Of a DNA stretch of 7,294 nt, positions 1 through 5,186 are shown one piece after another. The notes under the pieces are model-generated. The model saw only the letters and a program-made list of their open reading frames with translations, searched no databases and was not told the DNA's origin. This DNA is from Candidatus Altarchaeales archaeon WOR_SM1_86-2 (lineage in GTDB: Archaea; Altiarchaeota; Altiarchaeia; IMC4; MCBC01): positions 1-7,294 of the forward strand of contig MCBC01000169.1 of the NCBI GenBank assembly GCA_001723855.1. The letters are read 5' to 3'. Numbering within the stretch: the stretch's first letter is position 1; every line of letters starts with the position of its first letter. A program made the position numbers and the translations under genes.

Positions 1-61
1 CTATATTTATATTTTCTTCTTCCCCTATATTTAATGCTCCTCTAAATTGGAGTGAGTTCAT
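1..61 (-). CDS. 5' end of an unknown gene (partial, runs off the left edge)
   Basis: An ATG at 61 on the minus strand opens a frame with no stop to the window edge, reading MNSLQFRGALNIGEEENINI. It is preceded by GAGGTGAC with three bases before the ATG, which is close to an ideal archaeal Shine-Dalgarno sequence. That signal is the main reason to call a gene here, because only 20 codons are visible. The residues are too few to name a family. An A/T-rich stretch at about 94-104 could hold a promoter. The gene lies downstream of the broken AlbA_2 gene on the same strand, but the ~170 bp gap and the T-rich tract between them suggest it is transcribed on its own. I am fairly sure of the start and have no view on the function. 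Confidence 0.6.
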   Translation of the reverse strand, partial: MNSLQFRGALNIGEEENINI

Positions 62-64
62 TTT

Positions 65-72
65 GTCACCTC
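65..72 (-). promoter_or_regulatory. Strong ribosome binding site GAGGTGAC
   Basis: On the minus strand GAGGTGAC stands three bases before the ATG at 61. It is complementary to the usual archaeal 16S rRNA 3' end and decides the start of the partial gene at the left edge. Confidence 0.65.
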
Positions 73-111
73 GTTGTTTTATGTTTCCAACTCATAAAAT
101 AAGGAGGTGGC

Positions 112-130
112 AAAAAATAATAATAAAGAA
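112..130 (-). terminator. T-rich tract, possible archaeal terminator
   Basis: In the minus direction this stretch reads as runs of T broken by A, which is the usual form of archaeal intrinsic termination without a needed hairpin. It lies about 100 bp beyond the end of the AlbA_2 gene and before the next minus-strand start. The assignment rests on composition only. Confidence 0.3.
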
Positions 131-218
131 ATTTCAGCCAATTAGTGGACACGACGAAATTTTTGCAAACAATTTTTTTGATTTTTTCGCATCTTCAATT
201 TTATATTGCATTTTCTCT

Positions 219-251
219 AATCATCCGATAATCATCCGATAATCATCCGAT
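219..251. repeat. Three exact tandem copies of an 11-bp unit
   Basis: AATCATCCGAT is repeated three times without a break (219-229, 230-240, 241-251). The array spans the stop codon (232-234) of the minus-strand AlbA_2 gene, so part of it encodes the last residues (MIIG). Because 11 is not a multiple of three, each unit puts the coding strand in a new frame, and a change in copy number would alter the C-terminus. A period of 11 bp is also about one helical turn, so an operator role is possible but not shown. Confidence 0.85.
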
Positions 252-1599
252 ATAGTGCTCCACGACCCTTACCTTCTCGCCTTAGTACGCCCATTTTCAA
301 TAGCCCTGAGAGGTCTCTATGAGCAGTATCCCACCCAACCTCGCAAAGTGATCGATATTCCCTGTTGGTGATGCTTCCATGCTTCTTTATATATTCTATC
401 GCCTTTTTCTGTCTTTTGTTAATATCAAGTCGAGTTATCCCTTTTTCAATGCCCTTCTCTCTCAGTTCCCGTCTGTTCTTGAGTGCCGTCTTGAATATAT
501 AATCCTCCTCTATGAATTCCGGCTCCTCAAGTCCCGCCTTCTCCATCTCGTCATACATCCGATCAATACCTTCACCAAGATCGCGCACATATTCGAGATC
601 CGTAAGTACCTTCCCAATACGCGGATTCCTGAATAAGTGCATCCTTCGAATGTTGGAGATCCTCACCAAACCAGGCAGTCTTCCAGGGCTCTCAACAACC
701 AACCTGTCGTCGAACATCTTAACATAGATGCAAATGCCCTGGATGCTGTAGGATCGGTGGACAACCGCATTGGTTATCGCTTCCTTCCACGCGAATTCCG
801 GGTATTCCGGCACTTTGGTGAACATACCGCTTTCCGCATCTAAATAGGAGAACTCCCTGAGCTGGGAAGAAACCACCTGAAATATCTCATCAAGCTGTTT
901 TGGCAGCGGTCCATCCACGGTAATGTCCTTGACGATGTTCATCTCCGTACCGGTTTTCTCCTCCAGGCCCTGATATCACAGAAAGCGTACCTCTGCTCTC
1001 GGCAGCCACCGCGTCGGATGTTTTGCGAACAAAAGAATTGCTGCATAGTTCAACACAATTTCATTATCTTTTGACACTGCTAAATCTCTGCCCAGCAATA
1101 GATCTTCCATGGTTCCGGGGAAATCAATATGTTCCTTGTATCGCGTTAATGCTTTTTTGTCCAGATCCTTTAATGATGCATCCACTAATGTGGCTTCAAA
1201 GCTTATCTCGCCTTTATCCCCATGGAGCTGGAGTCGTTCGTCAAACGTGAGTTTTCTCGTTTGATCACCAACCCGCAGATAGACATCATCCTTTGTTGTT
1301 GCGTGTACTCTCTCACTTGGATATATCTTCAGGATTAATGTATCCTCTGCTAACCGATAATCAAATTTTACGATTGGCTTGGTGTAATCCTTTGCCACCT
1401 GCAGGAATCTGTTAATTTTATCGGGATATCTATCCATTCCCGTGATCGTGATCGTGCCGCCATCTGCATTTGCCATTCCAACCACATGTTCGGCCAGTTC
1501 CCTGGGCATAATTCTCGCATCCTTGCGGTCAAATAATTGACCTTCTTTCTCATTCATTAGCTTCTTTAGCCATTTGTCGCCTGGCATTGGTCCATTCAT
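232..1599 (-). pseudogene. AlbA_2/GHKL-ATPase regulator-like protein, broken by an in-frame TGA
   Basis: One continuous frame of 455 codons is interrupted only by TGA at 976-978 (codon 208). The N-terminal half has an AlbA_2-type DNA-binding domain at about residues 18-125 (GMANADGGTITI around 41-52). The part after the stop has a GHKL-type ATPase region (EAITNAVVHRSY at about 273-284, ESPGRLPG at about 303-310, DLGEGI at about 339-344) and a C-terminal winged helix at about 393-450. This is the COG2865 architecture, often annotated as RecG-like or as a predicted transcriptional regulator. From memory, relatives have Arg near this position (RFLRYxG), so CGA to TGA is the simplest explanation. 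The second half could in principle start at ATG 942, giving a 236-residue piece without the DNA-binding domain. A sequencing error is not excluded. Confidence 0.8.
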
Positions 1600-1625
1600 T
1601 TTTTAATTTTTATTATACCCTTGCG

Positions 1626-1637
1626 CATAAATAAATG
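1626..1637 (-). promoter_or_regulatory. Possible TATA box of the AlbA_2 gene
   Basis: The minus strand reads TTTATTTATG about 27-38 bases before the ATG at 1599. This spacing would give a leaderless or nearly leaderless message, in keeping with the lack of any Shine-Dalgarno sequence before that ATG. The assignment is weak because the area is A/T-rich in general. Confidence 0.3.
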
Positions 1638-1737
1638 GATTTTGTTCTTAGAATATTTTTGCACCATTAACGGGTATCATTCTTCTGTTTCCAACCCCTG
1701 AAAGATTTCTAATACTGATTACTGCCCAACCCCTATA

Positions 1738-1790
1738 AAGGGTATATGGAGATCGTCAAAGTTCTTCTATGCCGGGGGGTTTTGAATATG
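1738..1790 (+). repeat. Repeat module P: relic of an Orc1-like gene 3' end
   Basis: Read on the plus strand this encodes KGIWRSSKFFYAGGF followed by TGA (1783-1785). Nearly the same ending (GRSSRFFYVGGF-stop) closes the Orc1-like remnant at 3885-4105, and STKFFYAGGF-stop is found at 4638-4670. The bases just after the stop (ATATGTTTTTT) are also shared with the 4638 copy. No gene body precedes it here, so I read it as the leftover tail of a multicopy gene. A fourth trace, GGGTTTTGAATAT, lies at 2915-2927 just ahead of the 2021-2902 gene start. Confidence 0.7.
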
Positions 1791-1815
1791 TTTTTTGGAA
1801 AATAAATAAAGGATA

Positions 1816-1957
1816 AACATATTGTTTGCTGTTTCTGTATTTCAGGGTAACTTTGCCGGCTGCTTTTACCCCTCCGAAAGGAGGTCTTAAAAAACCAGGA
1901 TCAACCGGGGTGCCGGGTGTTGCCGGCTTACTGATCTTTTTTCTTTTTTGCGGGACA
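1816..1957. other. GC-rich insert with short hairpins between repeat modules
   Basis: Compared with the repeat at 4638-4782, about 130-140 bp of unrelated sequence stands here between the A-rich R-like stretch (about 1800-1815) and module S (1958 on). It holds GCCGGC twice (1855-1860 and 1922-1927), a CCTCC-GAAA-GGAGG hairpin with a GNRA-type tetraloop (1871-1884), and ACCGG/CCGGGT that can pair with a bulge at about 1902-1918. Both strands have open frames across it, but neither has a recognised family or a good ribosome binding site, so I do not call a gene. Confidence 0.4.
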
Positions 1958-2027
1958 GACACGGCACCCCCTGACATTATACAGGAATTAGACGTGATGG
2001 TTAAAGTACATTATAGGATTCTAGCTG
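1958..2027. repeat. Repeat module S, copy a
   Basis: This stretch aligns with 4718-4782 and 3058-3125 through the shared blocks ACGGCACC, CATTATACAGGAAT and ATTATAGGATTCTA. It ends at the 3' end of the minus-strand gene, whose stop codon (2021-2023) lies inside the final GGATTCTA block. It is the most diverged of the three S copies. Confidence 0.7.
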
Positions 2028-2902
2028 ATGTTTTCGAGACTTATTTCTTCGCCTATTCTTCTATGTCTTTTATCCCTGATCGCTAGTTTGTCTGATTTTC
2101 CGTTGCGAATAAAAATATCTGCCAGTTCAATATCCGAAATATTTCCGAATACCACCCTGTCGTACTTTTCCACCGTTCTTACAAATCTTTGGATAAATTC
2201 GGGATCTAAAGGAAACTCCAGATCTCTCGCCCTGAATCCTGTTGAATGAGTTAACATCGTGTGAAATCTTTCTTCCGGCCGTAGATCGCCGTGATTTAAT
2301 TCGCCTTTATCTAAAGCGTCATACAGGGCATTACCCGCTTCTCCCCTGATAATTTGAACCAGTGGAAGGGTGGGGTAGAATCTGATGCCGAGGGATAATC
2401 CTTTTGAGGTATTCAGGTTAGTGAACAAACCCATCCCATACAGGATTGTCTCGTTACCTGATCTGTTTATCCATTTTTCAACTATGCGCCTGCGCTTTAT
2501 TATGGAAGCATATTTTTCAAGATCGGTTTTATTTTGCTTTTTTCCATCTGATATCGATTTTAATGTTATGTGGGCGGAATCAAAATATATCTCGGGCGTT
2601 GACCCGGGATAATAACGCTTGATTAATTTTTCGACCTCCTGGTATGCTTCTTTTACTCCCCTGAATAATACTCCTCCTTCATCTTCCGATAACCTGATTA
2701 TGAGGGAGGTGAAATAAGAGTTATCCAGTTTTTTCATTTTATCCGGATCACATCTAAAATCTGAATCCAGCATTCTTTCGTAAGTCTCTTTTTGCCGCAT
2801 ATACGCGTAGGCATCAGTTAGACTCTTCAGGTGATCATGATGACGGCATAGCCTTTGGATTAAATCATAATCTCCAGCCCTTCCACAATTATATTTTGCC
2901 AT
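2021..2902 (-). CDS. Unrecognised 293-aa protein, possible 2H phosphoesterase
   Basis: The start is firm because GGGAGG stands five bases before the ATG. The protein is soluble, with no signal peptide or membrane segment. Two motifs stand out: SAHITL (H111-x-T113) followed by strand-like sequence, and FHTMLTHST (H214 and H219-x-T221) followed by a conserved-looking tail with VVFGNISDIELADI. Two H-x-T/S motifs about 100 residues apart in a protein of this size is the pattern of 2H phosphoesterases (LigT-like enzymes acting on 2',3'-cyclic or 2',5'-linked phosphates), which would suit RNA end repair or second-messenger cleavage. This is inference from motifs only. The N-terminal 100 residues are charged and helical and may form an added domain. 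The gene stands alone between repeat blocks Q/R/S and S, without an operon partner, and its frame is intact. Confidence 0.75.
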   Translation of the reverse strand: MAKYNCGRAGDYDLIQRLCRHHDHLKSLTDAYAYMRQKETYERMLDSDFRCDPDKMKKLDNSYFTSLIIRLSEDEGGVLFRGVKEAYQEVEKLIKRYYPGSTPEIYFDSAHITLKSISDGKKQNKTDLEKYASIIKRRRIVEKWINRSGNETILYGMGLFTNLNTSKGLSLGIRFYPTLPLVQIIRGEAGNALYDALDKGELNHGDLRPEERFHTMLTHSTGFRARDLEFPLDPEFIQRFVRTVEKYDRVVFGNISDIELADIFIRNGKSDKLAIRDKRHRRIGEEISLENIS

Positions 2903-2907
2903 GGTTT

Positions 2908-2913
2908 CCTCCC
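2908..2913 (-). promoter_or_regulatory. Ribosome binding site GGGAGG
   Basis: GGGAGG on the minus strand lies five bases before the ATG at 2902 and fixes the start of the possible 2H protein. Confidence 0.7.
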
Positions 2914-2934
2914 TGGGTTTTGAATATCGAAAAT

Positions 2935-3013
2935 TTCAGCTAACACGGGCATACCAGAACTGCATTTCCGGTATACTTACTTTTGGATTAAAGTTAACCT
3001 TAATCTTTAATAA
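2935..3013 (-). promoter_or_regulatory. Leader and repeat module Q, copy f, ahead of the possible 2H gene
   Basis: Module Q (2985-3013) contains ATTAAAG and CTTTAAT as a 7-bp inverted repeat around TTAACCTTAAT. The same module recurs at 6425-6453 with one base changed in the palindrome. Both copies lie at similar distances (about 80-110 bases) before a minus-strand start. Between Q and the gene, matching blocks TAACA, CATACC, GAAC and TGCAT occur in the same order in both leaders. Here the leader can also fold through ATACC (2951-2955) and GGTAT (2970-2974). I infer a shared promoter or leader unit. Confidence 0.5.
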
Positions 3014-3027
3014 AAATTATTTCTGGA

Positions 3028-3125
3028 AACAATAAAGAATAAAAAGGAATTTGGAGAGCACGGCACCATCCGGACATTATACGGGAATTGGCTGCATTGG
3101 GGTAAACCGCATTGTGGGATTCTAT
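3028..3125. repeat. Repeat modules R and S, copy c
   Basis: The segment from AACAATAAAGAATAAAAAGG through AATTTGGAGAGCACGGCACC is shared almost base for base with 4688-4724. It is followed by the S blocks CATTATAC, GGAAT, GGCTGC, AAACCGCATT and GGGATTCTAT. R is A-rich on the plus strand, so it is T-rich for the minus-strand genes and may end transcription coming from the frameshifted toxin gene. The rest of the gap from 2903 to 3211 holds module Q and no gene that I can support. Confidence 0.8.
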
Positions 3126-3211
3126 GTGACGTATGAAGCAGGAGATTTAATCATTCTCACCTCATTGATGTTATTTGCCTTCTGTGCTTAACTTTTTCAA
3201 AAAATGTCTTT

Positions 3212-3540
3212 TTAGTACCCAAACCGCCTTTCATACTTCTTATGGTCCATCCATTCTATCACAATGGAGATCACTATCACCTTATCTTTTGCAACCGAGT
3301 AAATCAGCCGCCATGCGTTCGGGAGATTATATCTCCAGAGATTATCTATCCCGTATTTTTGGATATATTCTTTCGGTATCTGTTTTTTAGGTATTTGTAT
3401 GCCGCAAAATGCATCATCTGCGAGATCATCAAATGCTCTGTTCAGCCAATCGTATAACCTTTTATCCTCTGTTTTTGACTCTTCAACCGTTCAAATGCTA
3501 ATTTAACTTTCTCATCTGCAAAAACGACGCGCGATCTCAT
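3212..3540 (-). pseudogene. RelE-like toxin gene with a one-base frameshift
   Basis: The ATG at 3540 overlaps the stop of the gene before it (ATGA). The first frame reads MRSRVVFADEKVKLAFERLK and stops after 32 residues at TGA 3444-3442. Near 3478-3481 a shift of one base opens SKTEDKRLYDWLNRAFDDLA and runs on to TAA at 3214-3212, ending VIEWMDHKKYERRFGY. Joined, this is a typical ~109-residue archaeal RelE/ParE-superfamily toxin (ribosome-dependent or free mRNA nuclease). The two-part length of 329 bases is one short of a whole number of codons, so one base is missing in the AAG AGT CAA area. Either the toxin was inactivated or the assembly dropped a base. The intact partner upstream supports a former toxin-antitoxin pair. 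Confidence 0.8.
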
Positions 3541-3761
3541 CTTACTGTTAACTCCGGTTTTAAGTATTTTTTCACAAGTTCATGGTTCCATATCCATGCT
3601 ATTTTTCCCTCTCTATCCACTGCAACCTTATGGGAATCCAGCAGATAATCAATTATTGTGCAGTAAGTCTGGTACATAACTTTTCTTGGCAAATTTTCCC
3701 ATAACTGTTTCTTTTTGAATTCCCCGCTGTGTCCTCTTATCGTTTCTTCAACCATTAACAC
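3537..3761 (-). CDS. Small winged-helix-type protein, likely antitoxin of the RelE-like toxin
   Basis: The frame can start at GTG 3761 or ATG 3755; the ATG gives MVEETIRGHSGEFKKKQLWE and is my preference. The ~72-residue product has a basic helical N-terminal half, then DYLLDSHKVAVDREGKIAWIW, which looks like the recognition helix and wing of a winged helix, and a C-terminal NHELVKKYLKPEL. Similar small proteins precede RelE-like genes in archaeal genomes, so an antitoxin and autorepressor role is inferred. The stop overlaps the toxin start by four bases (ATGA), which implies translational coupling. There is no Shine-Dalgarno sequence, and the start lies in a tandem repeat that may be its own operator. 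The frame is intact although the toxin behind it is broken. Confidence 0.75.
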   Translation of the reverse strand: MLMVEETIRGHSGEFKKKQLWENLPRKVMYQTYCTIIDYLLDSHKVAVDREGKIAWIWNHELVKKYLKPELTVR

Positions 3762-3775
3762 GGTATTAACACGGT
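3754..3775. repeat. Two exact tandem copies of an 11-bp unit at the antitoxin start
   Basis: ATTAACACGGT occurs twice back to back (3754-3764, 3765-3775). The array covers both possible start codons of the minus-strand antitoxin and lies downstream of its TATA-like region. Two direct repeats one helical turn apart would suit cooperative binding of a repressor, so autoregulation is a fair inference. A simple slippage duplication is the alternative. Confidence 0.7.
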
Positions 3776-3818
3776 ATCTAATCTCGGGTAGTGCAATATT
3801 TGTTTTTTCATTTTTTTG

Positions 3819-3838
3819 TTATATAAATATATATAACT
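3819..3838 (-). promoter_or_regulatory. TATA-rich promoter region for the minus-strand toxin-antitoxin pair
   Basis: The minus strand reads AGTTATATATATTTATATAA. If it is the TATA box, transcription would begin near 3790-3795 and leave a leader of about 35 bases that includes the 11-bp repeats. The block is nearly symmetrical, so direction cannot be fixed from sequence alone. Confidence 0.45.
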
Positions 3839-3844
3839 TATAAG

Positions 3845-3857
3845 TTTAAATATAAAA
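3845..3857 (+). promoter_or_regulatory. TATA box of the Orc1-like remnant
   Basis: TTTAAATATAAAA lies about 28-40 bases before the ATG at 3885, the spacing expected for a leaderless archaeal message. No Shine-Dalgarno sequence precedes that ATG. The promoter has apparently been kept although the gene body is lost. Confidence 0.45.
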
Positions 3858-3884
3858 TCACCGCTCACATAACCAACCATAAAC

Positions 3885-4105
3885 ATGAAGCTCTTTGACG
3901 ACATACCGCTGGGTGATGAGAGCCTGTTCAGGAATGAGTGGGGGCTGGATTTTGACTGCCTGTCTGAGATGCTGCCGCACCGTCTGGAGGAGAAGAGGTG
4001 GATCGCATCAAGAAACTCATAGACCAGAAACTCATAGGGAGAGAGTTCACATCCAGAGGATTCATGGGGAGATCGTCAAGGTTCTTTTATGTCGGGGGGT
4101 TTTGA
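3885..4105 (+). pseudogene. Internally deleted Orc1/Cdc6-like AAA+ ATPase gene
   Basis: From ATG 3885 the frame reads MKLFDDIPLGDESLFRNEWG and then LDFDCLSEMLPHRLEEKR before a TAG at 4020-4022. This resembles the N-terminus of archaeal Orc1/Cdc6-family AAA+ proteins, just ahead of the Walker A region. From GTG 3998 in another frame, VDRIKKLIDQKLIGREFTSR continues to GRSSRFFYVGGF-stop at 4103-4105, which suits the last part of the C-terminal winged helix of the same family. The ATPase core between them, normally some 250-300 residues, is missing. So this is one gene with its middle deleted and the ends joined out of frame near 3990-4000. It is the only plus-strand gene. Its tail is the P repeat module. 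The family name is inferred from the motifs. Confidence 0.6.
4011..4037 (+). repeat. In-frame 15-bp tandem repeat in the Orc1-like tail
   Basis: AGAAACTCATAG occurs at 4011-4022 and 4026-4037 with ACC between. The period is 15 bp, five codons, giving KKLID then QKLIG in the tail frame. It lies just after the deletion joint and may reflect slippage there. Confidence 0.6.
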
Positions 4106-4108
4106 ATG

Positions 4109-4363
4109 TTAATATGCTCCTTCCCGCTTGTCTATCTCCGTTATTAGTATCTCATTTCTGTCATAGAAAACAACATATTGAATCCTATAATCGCCCACCC
4201 TGACTCTAAACACTTTCTCCTTCCTCCCCGCCACTCTTTTGGCATCTGAGGGGAACGGGTCAATAGACAAGTCCTTAATTTTCTTCATGATCCTGCCATA
4301 TACTTTCCTTTGAGATTTTCTAAGAAAACGCTTTGCATGGGAGCTGAGATAAATATTAAACAT
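4109..4363 (-). CDS. relE: RelE-family toxin (mRNA interferase)
   Basis: The 84-residue product has the compact RelE/ParE fold signature. It has N-terminal strand and helices (MFNIYLSSHAKRFLRKSQRK), the loop DPFPSDAKRVAGRKEKVF, the core strands FRVRVGDYRIQYVV, and the C-terminal strand EILITEIDKREGAY. Basic residues in the core and the final R-x-x-A-Y type ending match archaeal RelE (aRelE), which cleaves mRNA at the ribosome. Its ATG is three bases after the stop of the RelB-like gene, and GGAAAGG before it serves as a ribosome binding site. The frame and length look normal, so this is probably the one working toxin here. Its 3' end abuts the tail of the Orc1-like remnant on the other strand, so the two run tail to tail. 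Confidence 0.85.
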   Translation of the reverse strand: MFNIYLSSHAKRFLRKSQRKVYGRIMKKIKDLSIDPFPSDAKRVAGRKEKVFRVRVGDYRIQYVVFYDRNEILITEIDKREGAY

Positions 4364-4366
4364 TTT

Positions 4367-4570
4367 TTACCTTTCCATTTCTTTCTCAAAGTCCTCCAGA
4401 AGTGTTGCCTTTCCCTCTTTATATTCTTTCAAACTCTCTTCAAGTTTTATTTCCTCTTCCGGGGTCAGGATTGTATCTGCATCAACCATGTGCATCTTAA
4501 TGTAGTCTAAATCCTTTCTTATCGCTATCAGTTCATTTGTAATCTCTTTTGGAATTGTTGCATACGCCAT
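4367..4570 (-). CDS. relB: RelB-like antitoxin
   Basis: The product has 67 residues and is acidic and helical. MAYATIPKEITNELIAIRKD at the N-terminus may form a short DNA-binding or dimer region, and the charged ILTPEEEIKLEESLKEYKEG part can wrap the toxin as RelB-type antitoxins do. Its role is inferred mostly from its position three bases before a clear RelE gene and from its size. No Shine-Dalgarno sequence precedes ATG 4570; the upstream sequence is almost pure A/T, so the message may be leaderless or nearly so. As is usual for such pairs, the antitoxin comes first and would repress the operon. Confidence 0.75.
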   Translation of the reverse strand: MAYATIPKEITNELIAIRKDLDYIKMHMVDADTILTPEEEIKLEESLKEYKEGKATLLEDFEKEMER

Positions 4571-4637
4571 TTTTTATTTATATTATTATTTTTTTCAAAA
4601 ATAAAAATAAAAGATTTGAGCACTATTTTTCTATTTT

Positions 4638-4717
4638 TCAACAAAGTTCTTTTATGCCGGGGGGTTTTGAATATGTTTTTTTGGAGAAATAATAAAGAAT
4701 AAAAAGGAATTTGGAGA
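4638..4717. repeat. Repeat modules P and R, copy b
   Basis: P encodes STKFFYAGGF-stop on the plus strand (4638-4670), as at 1738-1785 and at the end of the Orc1-like remnant. It is followed by ATATGTTTTTTTGGAG and the A-rich R module (4688-4717). R is T-rich for the minus-strand HEPN gene and may serve as its terminator. Confidence 0.8.
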
Positions 4718-4782
4718 GCACGGCACCCCCGGGCATTATACAGGAATGGCTGCGGGTGGTTAAACCGCATTACAGGATTCTA
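4718..4782. repeat. Repeat module S, copy b
   Basis: This is the clearest S copy: GCACGGCACC, CATTATACAGGAAT, GGCTGC, AAACCGCATTACAGG and ATTCTAT. Its last bases include the stop codon (4780-4782) of the HEPN gene, as copy a includes the stop of the 2021-2902 gene. GCGG and CCGC inside it can pair. Confidence 0.75.
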
Positions 4783-5186
4783 TACGCTGTTGGCCGCTTC
4801 TTCCCATTCTATTCCCTCTTCCAGACTGTTTATAATTTCCTCTGCCGTTTCTAGCATTTCTTCCATCTCTTCTTTTGAGAAAGAACTAATTGGTCCTGGA
4901 GGATACCGCTCTTCATAATAAAACGCGGTCAGTTTTCTGCCAAAATCAAGATGCTCTTGAAACTTACCATCAAAGTTCACAGCCTCTGTTAAAAGTGATT
5001 CAAGATCATGAATCTTCTTTAATTCCCAACCTCTATGGATGAGAAGCCCTTTAGATATTTTTCAACTGCCTGATGTATATGAAAGAAAGCTACATCAAGA
5101 TACTCCTCTTTCGCAAGAAGAATTTTTGCAACCTCTAAATCCTCTTTTCCTCTTCCAAACCATTCGTTAACTACTTGCTCTTTCAT
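4780..5186 (-). pseudogene. HEPN-domain protein (toxin partner of MNT), one-base frameshift
   Basis: From ATG 5186 the first frame reads MKEQVVNEWFGRGKEDLEVA and on to AFFHIHQAVEKYLKG, then fails and stops at TAA 5021-5019. A shift of one base near 5046-5049 restores LLIHRGWELKKIHDLESLL and continues to EEGIEWEEAANSV-stop at 4780. Joined, it is ~135 residues, the normal size for this HEPN family (PF05168), with the typical FHIHQAVEKYLK helix and a conserved HDL. HEPN proteins paired with minimal nucleotidyltransferases are RNases or RNA-binding toxins. The missing base falls in a run of G, so loss by slippage and an assembly error are both possible. The start overlaps the nucleotidyltransferase gene by 20 bases, with GGGTGGTG as ribosome binding site. 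Confidence 0.85.

Noticed and set aside
101..110. AAGGAGGTGG on the plus strand as a ribosome binding site
   Set aside because: No start codon with an open frame follows at a suitable distance; stops occur at once in the A/T-rich sequence after it.
219..251. CRISPR array
   Set aside because: The units are only 11 bp with no spacers; no repeat-spacer pattern was found anywhere in the window.
976..978. TGA recoding (selenocysteine or TGA read as an amino acid)
   Set aside because: TGA is also the natural end of the same gene (232-234), of the small antitoxin gene (3537-3539) and of the transposase (6641-6643), and no selenocysteine context was seen.
1756..1977. Minus-strand open frame of 73 residues across the repeat and the GC-rich insert
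   Set aside because: It has no ribosome binding site and no known domain, and it is built partly from the P module read backwards, so its openness is likely chance.
3895..4203. Plus-strand open frame of 102 residues
   Set aside because: It is in a different frame from both Orc1-like parts, which match a known family far better, and it runs into the antisense of the RelE gene.
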